A DNA stretch of 35,356 bases. Origin: Oscillospiraceae bacterium. GTDB taxonomy: Bacteria > Bacillota > Clostridia > Oscillospirales > Ruminococcaceae. Below the pieces are notes generated by a model that saw only the letters and a list, made by a program, of their open reading frames with translations, searched no databases and was not told the origin of the DNA. A program made the translations under genes and the position numbers. Position 1 is the first letter of the stretch, and each line of letters starts with the position of its first letter. This document shows positions 15,704 to 24,301 of the stretch, one piece after another. The stretch is taken from assembly GCA_022791315.1 (NCBI GenBank), contig JAAVYW010000030.1, positions 1-35,356 of the forward strand. The letters are read 5' to 3'.

Positions 15704-15736
15704 AAAGGAAAAAGGCCCGGGGATTTCCCAGGCCTT
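15704..15736 (-). terminator. ackA terminator
   Basis: On the minus strand AAGGCCTGGG/CCCGGGCCTT followed by TTTCCTTTT, 12 bases after the ackA stop. Confidence 0.85.
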
Positions 15737-15747
15737 GGATTGGGCGC

Positions 15748-16956
15748 TTATTTGCGGGTGATGATTTCCATGGTATCCCGGGCAATCATCAGCTCCTCGT
15801 TGGTGGGGATGATGTAGACCTTGGTGCGGGAGTCGGAGGTGGAAATATCCCCCTCGCCGCCGTGGTTGAGGCGGGTGTTGGCCTCTTCGTCAATGCGGAT
15901 GCCGAAGAATTCCAGGTTTTCGCAGATTTCACTGCGCAGCTCGTCAGAGTTCTCGCCCATACCGCCGGTGAAAATCACGGCATCCAGGCCGCCCATGGCG
16001 GCAGCGTAGGCGCCGATGTAGCGCTTGACCTGATAGCGAATCATGCGGCAGACCAAATCGGCCTTTGCATCCCCATTGTGGGAGTCGGTCACCATATCCC
16101 TGGCGTCGCTGGAAGTGCCGGAGAGCCCTAAGAAGCCGGACTTTTTATTCAGCAGGTCGCTCATTTCCTTGCCGGTCATCTGCTCCTTTTCCAGGATGTA
16201 GGTGAGGGCAGAGGGGTCTACAGCGCCGGAGCGGGTGCCCATAATCAGGCCGTCCAGGGGGGTGAAGCCCATGCTGGTGTCCACGGATTTGCCGCCGTCC
16301 ACAGCAGTGACGGAGGAGCCGTTGCCCAGGTGGCAAGAGACGATTTTCAAATCCTTGATGTCCTTGCCCATCAGCTGGGCGAGGCGCTGGCTCACATAGC
16401 GGTGGCTGGTGCCGTGGAAGCCGTATTTGCGGATGGCGTATTTCTCGTAGTACTCATAGGGCAGGCCGAACATATAGGCCTTGGGGGGCATGGTGGAGTG
16501 GAAGGAGGTGTCAAACACCACCACCTGGGGCACCGAGGCGTCAAAGACCTTCTGGCAGGCCCGCAGCGCCAGCACGTGGGCGGGGTTGTGCAGAGGGGCC
16601 AGGTCGGAGATGCTCTCGATGGTGTCGATGACCTGGTCTGTCACCAGCACGGATTCGGTGAATTTTTCGGCGCCCTGCACGATACGGTGGCCCACGGCGG
16701 AAATCTCGTCCATGGAGCGGATGATGCCATGCTCGCTATCGGTGAGCACCTCGGTGAGCTTTTCAAAGGCCTCGGCATGGGTGGGGAAGTGGCACTCCTC
16801 GATATAGCTGCGGCCGTCATGGGTCTTGTGGGTGATTTTGCCGCCGCTGATGCCGATGTTTTCACAGTTGCCCTTGGCAAGTGCCTGCTCGTTTTCCATG
16901 TCAATCAGCTGGTATTTCAGGGAGGAGCTGCCGGCATTGATAACCAGAATTTTCAT
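15748..16956 (-). CDS. ackA: Acetate kinase
   Basis: The 402-residue product starts at ATG 16956 (AAAGGAATGG upstream). It has the acetokinase signatures: MKILVINAGSSSLKYQLID, VGHRIVQGAEKF, VVFDTSFHSTMPPKAYMFGLPYEYYEKYAIRKYGFHGTSHRYVS with the catalytic Asp and His, NGSSVTAVDGGKSVDTSMGFTPLDGL, and PTNEELMIARDT with the conserved Glu. It turns acetyl phosphate and ADP into acetate and ATP, the last step of acetate fermentation. pta, often its neighbour, is not next to it. It is divergent from a gene whose enzyme uses acetate to modify tRNA-Met, and the two promoters overlap. Confidence 0.97.
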   Translation of the reverse strand: MKILVINAGSSSLKYQLIDMENEQALAKGNCENIGISGGKITHKTHDGRSYIEECHFPTHAEAFEKLTEVLTDSEHGIIRSMDEISAVGHRIVQGAEKFTESVLVTDQVIDTIESISDLAPLHNPAHVLALRACQKVFDASVPQVVVFDTSFHSTMPPKAYMFGLPYEYYEKYAIRKYGFHGTSHRYVSQRLAQLMGKDIKDLKIVSCHLGNGSSVTAVDGGKSVDTSMGFTPLDGLIMGTRSGAVDPSALTYILEKEQMTGKEMSDLLNKKSGFLGLSGTSSDARDMVTDSHNGDAKADLVCRMIRYQVKRYIGAYAAAMGGLDAVIFTGGMGENSDELRSEICENLEFFGIRIDEEANTRLNHGGEGDISTSDSRTKVYIIPTNEELMIARDTMEIITRK

Positions 16957-17039
16957 ATTGCTTGACCATTCCTTTCTACACACTGTCGGATACCCGCCCG
17001 GCGCTTTGGTGGGGTGGAGCCGGTATCTGCGTTTTCCGC

Positions 17040-17091
17040 TTGACAGACAAATCCTATTTTATATATTATAGCATTGGGATAAAAATTTCAA
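17040..17091. promoter_or_regulatory. Overlapping divergent promoters of ackA and tmcAL
   Basis: Plus strand: TTGACA 17040-17045, 18-base spacer, TATTAT 17064-17069. Minus strand: TTGAAA 17091-17086 with TATAAT 17070-17065 (15-base spacer) or TAATAT two bases later (17-base spacer). The two -10 elements use the same bases, so polymerase could not occupy both at once. Confidence 0.65.
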
Positions 17092-17178
17092 GTAAAAAAT
17101 CAGAGAAACGGGGATTTTGTCAGAGGCAGCGGCGTTTTGGCTGCTGCCTGGCCCCCGTGGGAGAGAGGAGAGAGGCCC

Positions 17179-18342
17179 ATGGCGCGGGTGGTGGGAATTA
17201 TTGCGGAATACAACCCCTTTCACAGCGGGCACGCCCGGCAGATTGCCCATATCCGGGAGGAGGGGGAGGCCAGGGTGGTGGCGGTGATGAGCGGGAACTT
17301 TGTCCAGCGGGGGGAGGCAGCCCTCTTTGACAAATATGTACGGGCGAAGGCGGCCCTTTCCTGCGGGGTGGATTTGGTGGTTGAGCTGCCCTTCCCCTAT
17401 GCCTGCGCCAGGGCCAGGGACTTTGCCGCCATGGGGGTGAAGGCCCTGGAGGCGCTGGGGTGTGTGGAGGAGCTGTGCTTTGGGGCGGAACGGGCCGACC
17501 TGGGCCTGCTGTGCCGGGCTGCTGCGGCGCTGGACAACCCGGCCGTGGGGGAGGAGACCAGGCGGCTGGGGGCCCAGGGGCTCACCTATGCCAGGGCCCG
17601 GCGGCTGGCGCTGGAAAAGGTCTTGGGGGAGGGGGCGGCGCTCTTTGACGGGCCCAACAATACCTTGGCAGTGGAGTACCTGCGGGCGCTGGCCCACAGC
17701 GGTTCCCCGATACAGCCCAGGGCGCTGCCCAGGGAGGGGGCGGGGCACGGGAGCCTGCGCCCAGAGGGGGGCACTGCCTCCGGGCAGGCGCTGCGGGGGA
17801 TGCACAGGGCCGGGGAGGGATGGGGAGGCCTTGTCCCCCCGGCGGCACTGGCCTGCTACCGGGGACAGCCGGACTTTTTGCTGGAACGGGGGGAGGCGGC
17901 GGCGCTCTGGCAGCTGCGGCAGATGCAACGGGAGGACTTTGCCGCCCTGCCCGACGTGAGCGAGGGGCTGGAAAACCGGCTCTGGGAGGCGGCAGGGGTG
18001 TGTACCGGTATGGCGGATTTCCTGGCCAGGGTGAAGACCAAGCGGTATCCCCTGGCAAGGCTGCGGCGGATTTTGCTCCACGCCCTGCTGGGGGTGAAGC
18101 GGGAGGACTTTACCTTTTCCCTGCCCTATCTCAAGGTGCTGGGGTTTACCGAGGGGGGGAAGGCGCTGCTGGGGAGAGGGAAGGTGCCAATCCTCTCCAA
18201 GGGTGTGAAAATCGAGGCCCTATCGGAGGAGGCGGCGCGGCTGCACCGGCAGACAGCCAGGACCACGGATTTTTTCTCCCTGTTGGCCCCGGTGCCAAGG
18301 ACCAAGGGGGAGGAGTACCGGGGGAAGATTGTGAAGGTGTAG
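17179..18342 (+). CDS. tmcAL: tRNA(Met) cytidine acetate ligase (TmcAL, YlbM)
   Basis: Start ATG 17179 (GAGAGGAGAGAGG site) gives 387 residues; the in-frame upstream ATG at 17137 has no site. The N-terminus ARVVGIIAEYNPFHSGHARQIAHIRE carries the HxGH nucleotidyltransferase motif (residues 15-18), followed by VVAVMSGNFVQRGEAALFDKYVRA and FGAERADLGLL, all typical of YlbM/TmcAL. The enzyme activates acetate with ATP and makes N4-acetylcytidine at the wobble base of elongator tRNA-Met. The C-terminal half (FTFSLPYLKVLGFTEGGKALL) matches the family. It is slightly shorter than B. subtilis TmcAL. A hairpin follows the stop. Confidence 0.93.
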   Translation: MARVVGIIAEYNPFHSGHARQIAHIREEGEARVVAVMSGNFVQRGEAALFDKYVRAKAALSCGVDLVVELPFPYACARARDFAAMGVKALEALGCVEELCFGAERADLGLLCRAAAALDNPAVGEETRRLGAQGLTYARARRLALEKVLGEGAALFDGPNNTLAVEYLRALAHSGSPIQPRALPREGAGHGSLRPEGGTASGQALRGMHRAGEGWGGLVPPAALACYRGQPDFLLERGEAAALWQLRQMQREDFAALPDVSEGLENRLWEAAGVCTGMADFLARVKTKRYPLARLRRILLHALLGVKREDFTFSLPYLKVLGFTEGGKALLGRGKVPILSKGVKIEALSEEAARLHRQTARTTDFFSLLAPVPRTKGEEYRGKIVKV

Positions 18343-18352
18343 GGGAAAGGGC

Positions 18353-18378
18353 AACGCCGGGGCATGTGCCCCGGCGTT
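18353..18378. terminator. Hairpin between convergent tmcAL and lipoprotein genes
   Basis: Perfect 10-base stem AACGCCGGGG/CCCCGGCGTT with a 6-base loop, in the 53 bases between convergent stop codons. Weak T run on either side; could serve both genes. Confidence 0.7.
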
Positions 18379-18395
18379 TGGCGTTGGATTATGGG

Positions 18396-18998
18396 TTAAG
18401 AGAGCAGGAAGACGAGGGCATCCCCTGCGTAGCTCAGGCCGGGGAGGGTTTCGTTGCCGACGATTTCCAGCGTCATGCGGCGGCCGCTCTCCAGGGTGAG
18501 GAAGAAGCTGGGGGAGAGGGACTGGCCCTCGCTGCCGGTGAGGGAGAGGCTTAAAAGCCCGCCGGAGAGGGTGAAGCTGCCCTCGTACACGGTATCCCCC
18601 TCGGGCTGGGTGAGGGTGTAGGTGACGGAGGAGCCGGAAAAGGCCAGGGTGCCGGTGATATCCTCCGCCTGGCAGGCCCAGGAGCCGGTGAGGTCGGGGG
18701 CGGGCTCAGGGGCAGGGGAATCCTCGTCGCCAGGGGGTTCCTCCTGTTCCGGGATTTCATCGGGCAGGGCCAGGATTTCCCCGTCGTCCTCCTCTGTCCC
18801 GTCGTCGGGGGTATCATCCGGGGCAGAGGGGGTGCCTTCCTCAGGGGGGGCGGCCTGGGTGGAGGAATTCCAGTCCTCCTTGGAGCGGGTGCCGGTCTTG
18901 TCCTTGGAGCCGATGGAGCTGACACGGTCCAACATAGAGCAGGAACAGAGCAGCAGGCACAGCAGCACAGAGAGTAGGGCGGTGAATCCGTGTTTCAT
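18396..18998 (-). CDS. Putative lipoprotein with acidic linker and beta-rich C-terminal domain
   Basis: A 200-residue exported protein. Residues 1-20 are a lipoprotein signal (Lys/His, then LLSVLLCLLLCSCS, acylated Cys probably Cys20). Residues ~35-100 are an Asp/Glu/Pro/Gly-rich linker. The C-terminal ~95 residues begin LTGSWACQAEDITGTLAFSGSSVTYTL and continue with strands ending in GDALVFLLS, like the small lipocalin-type DUF (LTGTW...) domains in Firmicutes lipoproteins. The substrate is unknown. It is a single gene with its own promoter. Confidence 0.75.
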   Translation of the reverse strand: MKHGFTALLSVLLCLLLCSCSMLDRVSSIGSKDKTGTRSKEDWNSSTQAAPPEEGTPSAPDDTPDDGTEEDDGEILALPDEIPEQEEPPGDEDSPAPEPAPDLTGSWACQAEDITGTLAFSGSSVTYTLTQPEGDTVYEGSFTLSGGLLSLSLTGSEGQSLSPSFFLTLESGRRMTLEIVGNETLPGLSYAGDALVFLLS

Positions 18999-19057
18999 CG
19001 TGATAACCGTTCGCTTTTGGGGAAGCGTCCTTTCTTTCAGATTGGGGGTTTGCTACA

Positions 19058-19086
19058 AGGATACCACAAAATTCCCCTGGGTTCAA
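19058..19086 (-). promoter_or_regulatory. Promoter of the lipoprotein gene
   Basis: TTGAAC (19086-19081), 17-base spacer, TATCCT (19063-19058) on the minus strand, 60 bases before the ATG at 18998. The rest of 19087-19286 has no gene that I can see; it contains a CCGCCCTTT/AAAGGGCGG hairpin at about 19220-19243. Confidence 0.65.
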
Positions 19087-19286
19087 TGGGCGGACCGGAT
19101 TTTTCTTGGGGGGTGGGAGACGGGCCTGTTTGCCCGGCGGCAAAGGCGGCCGTGAGGCATAGGGCGTTCCGGCAGAGGGGCGCGCGATGGGGCGGCGTGT
19201 TGGCTGGGCAGTGTGGCCTTCACCGCCCTTTGGAAAGGGCGGCGGAAACTTTAATCCGCCTACGGCGCGATAGGATGGAGAAAGAG

Positions 19287-19322
19287 AACCGCTGCCCGCA
19301 CATTTCTGTGGGGGCAGCGGTT
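19287..19322 (-). terminator. Terminator of the arabinofuranosidase gene
   Basis: AACCGCTGCCC/GGGCAGCGGTT stem 18 bases after the stop codon at 19340, followed on the minus strand by CTCTTTCTCC. Confidence 0.6.
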
Positions 19323-19339
19323 GACATCGTAGATTAAGA

Positions 19340-20854
<1,515 letters not shown>

Positions 20855-20932
20855 TTACTTTCCCCGCTTTCTCTAATTTTGTGGAACTTGAACGGCGCCC
20901 CGCCCAAGTTGTATTTTACTTGTACTGACCCT

Positions 20933-20961
20933 ATTGTATCTGGTATCGGGGGCAATGTCAA
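20933..20961 (-). promoter_or_regulatory. Promoter of the arabinofuranosidase gene
   Basis: TTGACA (20961-20956), 17-base spacer, TACAAT (20938-20933) on the minus strand. Immediately downstream are TTGTAC/TTGTAT-like direct half-sites (20908-20925), reminiscent of but not matching a full AraR operator. Confidence 0.82.
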
Positions 20962-20988
20962 GCCTATGGGGGAAGATTCCGGTAAATT

Positions 20989-21018
20989 TTGTATGGGGCG
21001 GTTCCCGGAGGGCATACT
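20989..21018 (+). promoter_or_regulatory. Candidate rubrerythrin promoter
   Basis: TTGTAT 20989-20994, 18-base spacer, CATACT 21013-21018, 64 bases before the rubrerythrin ATG. Weaker than others in the window. Confidence 0.4.
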
Positions 21019-21081
21019 AGGGGTAAACCCGGGAGGCGGAAGACAGGCCTTTTGGGAGCACAGGAAAGGAGAGGAACAAGG

Positions 21082-21627
21082 ATGGACGAGAAATTCAAAG
21101 ACAGCCGTACCCTGGCCAACATTATGTCGGCCTATGCGGGGGAATCCCAGGCCTATACCAAATACCGCATCATGGCGGACAAGGCCAAGAAGGACGGCTA
21201 TGAGCAGATTGCGGCAATTTTTGAGGAGACGGCCCGCAACGAAAAGACCCATGCCGGCATCTGGCTGGAGTATATCCACGGCGGGCAGCTCAAGGAGACC
21301 AAGGACAACCTGAAAGACGCCCAGGCAGGGGAGCATTTTGAGTGGACAGAGATGTACAAGAACTATGCGGAGGAGGCCAAGCGGGAGGGCTATTCCGAGA
21401 TTGCCGCCCGCATGGAGCTGATTGCCAAGGTGGAGAAGGATCACGACGAGCGCTACGGGGCCCTAATCCAAAATTTGGAAAACAGCAAGGTATTCAAGAA
21501 GGAGGGGCAGCAGGTGTGGATTTGCCGCAACTGCGGCTATATCCATGTGGGGGATGCAGCGCCCATGGCCTGCCCGCTCTGCCGCCATCCCCAGGCCTTC
21601 TTTGAGCTGAAGGCGCAGAATTATTGA
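21082..21627 (+). CDS. Rubrerythrin
   Basis: Start ATG 21082 behind GGAAAGGAGAGG; 181 residues. The N-terminal ferritin-like four-helix part carries the di-iron ligands: Glu21 (YAGESQAYTKY), Glu54 and His57 (NEKTHAG), Glu97 (YAEEAKREGY) and the EKDHDERY helix with His121. The C-terminal rubredoxin domain has Cys148/Cys151 (WICRNCGYIHVG) and Cys164/Cys167 (CPLCRHPQAFF) for one iron. Rubrerythrin reduces hydrogen peroxide in anaerobes using electrons from rubredoxin or NADH oxidoreductases. It is divergent from the arabinofuranosidase gene and seems to be transcribed alone. Confidence 0.96.
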   Translation: MDEKFKDSRTLANIMSAYAGESQAYTKYRIMADKAKKDGYEQIAAIFEETARNEKTHAGIWLEYIHGGQLKETKDNLKDAQAGEHFEWTEMYKNYAEEAKREGYSEIAARMELIAKVEKDHDERYGALIQNLENSKVFKKEGQQVWICRNCGYIHVGDAAPMACPLCRHPQAFFELKAQNY

Positions 21628-21659
21628 GCGCATAAGGAAGCCCTTTCCGGTCAATACTA

Positions 21660-21773
21660 GTGCTGTGAGGGGCAGCTGAGAGCCGCCCTCTCGATTCGCG
21701 GGCGGCTGCGCCGTCCAAAACCGACGCTGTGCCGGGAAGACCGGCGGCGGAAAACGAAAAGGTGGTTTGTATC
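21660..21773 (+). other. Structured leader before the Asn/Gln-rich small gene
   Basis: A 110-base GC-rich stretch with a perfect AGCCGCCC/GGGCGGCT stem (21681-21688 with 21700-21707), followed by CCGTCC, CCGACG and a GCCGG/CCGGC hairpin (about 21731-21746) and GGCGGCGG, which could pair with upstream CCGCCC in another fold. It does not match any riboswitch class I know. Promoter not identified. Confidence 0.4.
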
Positions 21774-21908
21774 ATGAACAACAAACAGCAGAAGAATCAG
21801 AACAGCCAGAACCAGAATAACCAGAATCAGAGCCAGAACCAGCAGAATCAGCAGAACCAGAACAGCCAGAACTCCAAGCAGGGCAAGAACCAGAAAGAGA
21901 ATTTCTAG
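21774..21908 (+). CDS. 44-residue Asn/Gln-rich peptide
   Basis: ATG 21774 with AAAAGGTGG eleven bases upstream, stop TAG 21906-21908, then a strong terminator at 21930, so it has gene-like borders. Of 44 residues, about 31 are Asn or Gln, the rest Ser, Lys and a few others, ending KQGKNQKENF. There is no hydrophobic segment. Composition recalls the small Asn/Gln-rich proteins that accumulate in spores (gamma-type SASP, SspE-like) but no repeat or protease-site motif confirms this. Codons are mostly CAG and AAC/AAT, so the DNA itself is a degenerate repeat. Confidence 0.7.
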   Translation: MNNKQQKNQNSQNQNNQNQSQNQQNQQNQNSQNSKQGKNQKENF

Positions 21909-21929
21909 TTGCCGGCTGGCAAGGCAGGC

Positions 21930-21970
21930 AGCGCCGCCCCATCTATCCGGGGGCGGCGCTGTTTGTTTTG
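21930..21970 (+). terminator. Terminator of the Asn/Gln-rich gene
   Basis: AGCGCCGCCCC/GGGGCGGCGCT perfect 11-base stem with 9-base loop followed by GTTTGTTTTG. Confidence 0.85.
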
Positions 21971-22065
21971 CCCTTTTTAGGTGTTGTCATAGGGGGCGCA
22001 GAAGCGGGCTTTGGGCTATGGGGCAAAAAGAAAGCAGCGGGCAAAATCAGATGCTCGCTGCGGGT

Positions 22066-23190
22066 TTATTGGAAGCCCAGGCTGTGAAGCGTGGCCTTTC
22101 CGGCTTTGGCATTTTTTAACATATTGGGTTCCTTCTCATAAAAATTTGGATATTGTTCTAAAAGCGTAATGCAGCACTCATAGCAGGACAGCGTACCGGC
22201 TCCCAGACTTTGATAGGGAATGGGCTCGCCGGTGGGGGACATGCGCAGGAGAATCCGCTCGCCTGTAATCGCGGTGTAATAGGTGAGCTTGAGATAGAGG
22301 GGGTCCTGGGGGCTGGTGTGGCTACGGGTACACTGGAAGCAACAGTAGGCCTGCACCAGCAGACAGTTCATCAGGGGCTTACCCTTTGCGTCGGCGTCGG
22401 CACACTCGCTGAGATGAAGAAACAGCTTGCCGTGCATCAGGCCAATATCCTCTGTGTGAATGAGGATGGGGTCTCCATGACCGTTGACGTTTCGGTTGTG
22501 ATAGGTGAGAAAGGCCTCTTCGCTGGAGACGGCGTCAGCTGCGATTTCCAAGAGGAGAGGGAAGGGAATATCGGCGTATTTCATCACCGCGTCATTCAAG
22601 GCTCTCCCACACTGATAGAGATGAGCGGGCCAGAGGGCACCGCCGTATTTTGCGGCCCAGTCCTGCGCCTCTGCGATATAGGGGTAGGAGGGAGCCAGGA
22701 AGGGATACTGGCTGTTTTCTAGCGGCTCCCATTTCTCCGGGGAATCGTTGGGCCCGTTCCAGTATTTCGGATAGACCGTGTCGCGGTAATATGTAATCAT
22801 CCCGCCGAATTGCGCCGCGCCGATATACTCTTCCGGAATGTGGAGATAGTCGTAAGTCTCCTTTCCCTTTCGCCGCTCAAAATCTTTTTGTATTGTATGG
22901 AAAAGATGGTTGGCATTGCGGTTGTTCTCAGGAGCAGCGGCCTGCTTGGCCTTGGAATAGTCATAGGGGTGATCATAGGGCTGGGAAAATGCGGGAATCA
23001 GGGATTCGATTACAAAAAAGACGGCCATTGTCATGACGACCAAGATTCGGCGCACAGTCCGCTTGCCCTTTCTGCTTAGGAGCCGCCGGCTCCAGGCTGC
23101 CTCTACCCGCTTGCAGCATCCGACAATCAGAGTATAGCAGAGGAAGGGGGCCAATAGGAGGATTAAAATTTTAACGATGATTGTCCCCAT
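22066..23190 (-). CDS. Unrecognised membrane-anchored protein, second gene of attenuated operon
   Basis: I choose ATG 23190, which has GGGGGGAGGAAC just before it; an in-frame ATG at 23214 lacks a good site. The 374-residue product has spans at about residues 4-24 and 48-66, then a large soluble region that should lie outside the cell. Visible wording: HLFHTIQKDFERRKGKETYDYLHIPEEYIGAAQFGGMITYYRD, AEAQDWAAKYGGALWPAHLYQCGRALNDAVMKYADIPFPLLLE, and a Cys-rich CLLVQAYCCFQCTRSH, CYECC region. I do not recognise a family. It lies 20 bases after the preceding gene, so the two are one operon behind a leader peptide and terminator. Confidence 0.72.
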   Translation of the reverse strand: MGTIIVKILILLLAPFLCYTLIVGCCKRVEAAWSRRLLSRKGKRTVRRILVVMTMAVFFVIESLIPAFSQPYDHPYDYSKAKQAAAPENNRNANHLFHTIQKDFERRKGKETYDYLHIPEEYIGAAQFGGMITYYRDTVYPKYWNGPNDSPEKWEPLENSQYPFLAPSYPYIAEAQDWAAKYGGALWPAHLYQCGRALNDAVMKYADIPFPLLLEIAADAVSSEEAFLTYHNRNVNGHGDPILIHTEDIGLMHGKLFLHLSECADADAKGKPLMNCLLVQAYCCFQCTRSHTSPQDPLYLKLTYYTAITGERILLRMSPTGEPIPYQSLGAGTLSCYECCITLLEQYPNFYEKEPNMLKNAKAGKATLHSLGFQ

Positions 23191-23210
23191 TGTTCCTCCC
23201 CCCTCCCACA

Positions 23211-23906
23211 TCACGTTTTCTGCATTCGGCGGATTTCCTCTGCGGCCTGCTCGACAATCCAGCGGATTTGCTCGTTTTGGTCTAAATCGATGAGAAAGAG
23301 ATATTCGCCCAGGCGAATCGTCTCATCGCATAGCCGGTACTTCACCACCTTGCTTTTCGGGTGAAAATCGTGAAGGATTCCGTTTTCCTCCACAATGCAA
23401 TAGGTATTCGTCTTGGTCTCCGAGATGTTTTGGTACTGCACCACACCAAAAATACTAACGAAGATCGTCAAGTCCGACTGGATTTCCTCCACGACGTCCG
23501 GGCTGTAGGAGGTGGAGAGCTCGTCTAAAATTGCGGTATAGAGATAGTCTTGCAGCTTGGCGCCGCTTTCCTGATTGGTTTTTGGGGCAGAGCCCATGTG
23601 CAAATCCGAGTCGGGAACGCTGGGAAGCTGCAAAAATTCGGACTGATAATATTGCTCCAAATGGAGGATGAAGAGAACGCTGTCGTGATAACAGACCAAA
23701 AGCTGAGGGCGCAGGGCAATCGAAATGCTGAGAAAGTTTTCCTTGACCGAAAAGGTATCCTGCTCCTCCTGAATTTGGCAGGACATATAGGGGTTGGCGC
23801 AATGCTCTTTATAATACTGATTAAATGTATTGCATATTGGCAGGGTAATCAAAGGAATCAGTAAAAAGGCCATCTCCTTCAGCAGCTTTTTCCAGGAGTC
23901 CCCCAT
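23211..23906 (-). CDS. Unrecognised membrane-anchored protein, first gene of attenuated operon
   Basis: A 231-residue protein starting at ATG 23906 (AAAGAGGCGGTGAG upstream). One hydrophobic segment lies near the N-terminus (residues 11-27, MAFLLIPLITLPICNTF) and the rest is soluble: NPYMSCQIQEEQDTFSVKENFLSISIAL, LLVCYHDSVLFILHLEQYYQSEFL, YLYTAILDELSTSYSPDVVEEIQSDLTIFVSIFGVVQYQNIS and a basic-acidic C-terminus. It is like a signal-anchored surface protein, but no domain is recognised. Base composition is less GC-rich than neighbouring genes, as is the gene after it, consistent with acquisition. The 64-base gap before the terminator, the leader peptide and the consensus promoter upstream suggest control by attenuation. 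Confidence 0.7.
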   Translation of the reverse strand: MGDSWKKLLKEMAFLLIPLITLPICNTFNQYYKEHCANPYMSCQIQEEQDTFSVKENFLSISIALRPQLLVCYHDSVLFILHLEQYYQSEFLQLPSVPDSDLHMGSAPKTNQESGAKLQDYLYTAILDELSTSYSPDVVEEIQSDLTIFVSIFGVVQYQNISETKTNTYCIVEENGILHDFHPKSKVVKYRLCDETIRLGEYLFLIDLDQNEQIRWIVEQAAEEIRRMQKT

Positions 23907-23969
23907 TTCTCACCGCCTCTTTCTCAAACCGATTTTCGGAAAACACAAGAATCCTCAGACGAAAAGGAT

Positions 23970-24055
23970 AAAAAAACACGGTAGAGTCAGTCAACAACCA
24001 ACCCCACCGTGTGAAAACCGCTTCTCTGTCGGAAAAGACGGTTTAACGGGTAGAG
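23970..24055 (-). terminator. Leader terminator with alternative antiterminator pairing
   Basis: On the minus strand ACACGGTGGGG (24012-24002) pairs with CTCTACCGTGT (23986-23976), followed by seven T: a good terminator before the first structural gene. A near copy of the right arm, CTCTACCCGT (24055-24046), lies at the end of the leader peptide gene and, with the following TAAACCG (24045-24039), can instead pair with CGGTTTTCACACGG on the other side of a hairpin loop. The two folds exclude each other. Confidence 0.68.
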
Positions 24056-24099
24056 CTGCCGGGGATGTTCTCCAGATTCAATATAATACGATTTTCCAT
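24043..24099 (-). CDS. 18-residue leader peptide
   Basis: ATG 24099 to TAA 24043 encodes MENRIILNLENIPGSSTR. AAAAGGAGC lies at 24119-24111, twelve bases upstream, a slightly long spacing. It is the only coding sequence between the consensus promoter (24177) and the terminator (24012), and its last codons form one strand of the antiterminator. No run of a single amino acid is present, so amino-acid attenuation is not obvious; ribosome stalling by an antibiotic or another signal is possible. Confidence 0.6.
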   Translation of the reverse strand: MENRIILNLENIPGSSTR

Positions 24100-24148
24100 A
24101 CCAGTTAGCAGCTCCTTTTCTCGAGATTTTTTCTTATTTGTATTTATT

Positions 24149-24177
24149 ATTATAACAACTTTTATTAAATGTGTCAA
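24149..24177 (-). promoter_or_regulatory. Promoter of the leader peptide operon
   Basis: Minus-strand TTGACA (24177-24172), 17-base spacer, TATAAT (24154-24149): full consensus. Confidence 0.9.
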
Positions 24178-24257
24178 TAAACAATTATGATAAATGGTAT
24201 ATTTGTAACTATTTCACTTGTTTTGGAATTTTTGTGGAAAAAAGTGCGGGAAATGAC

Positions 24258-24285
24258 AGAAGCCGCGGGAACCCCCGCGGCTTCT
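24258..24285 (-). terminator. Terminator of the uracil permease gene
   Basis: Perfect 12-base stem AGAAGCCGCGGG/CCCGCGGCTTCT, 17 bases after the stop at 24302; minus-strand T stretch comes later (TTTTTTCC). Confidence 0.65.
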
Positions 24286-24301
24286 GGGAACATGCCGGTT
24301 T

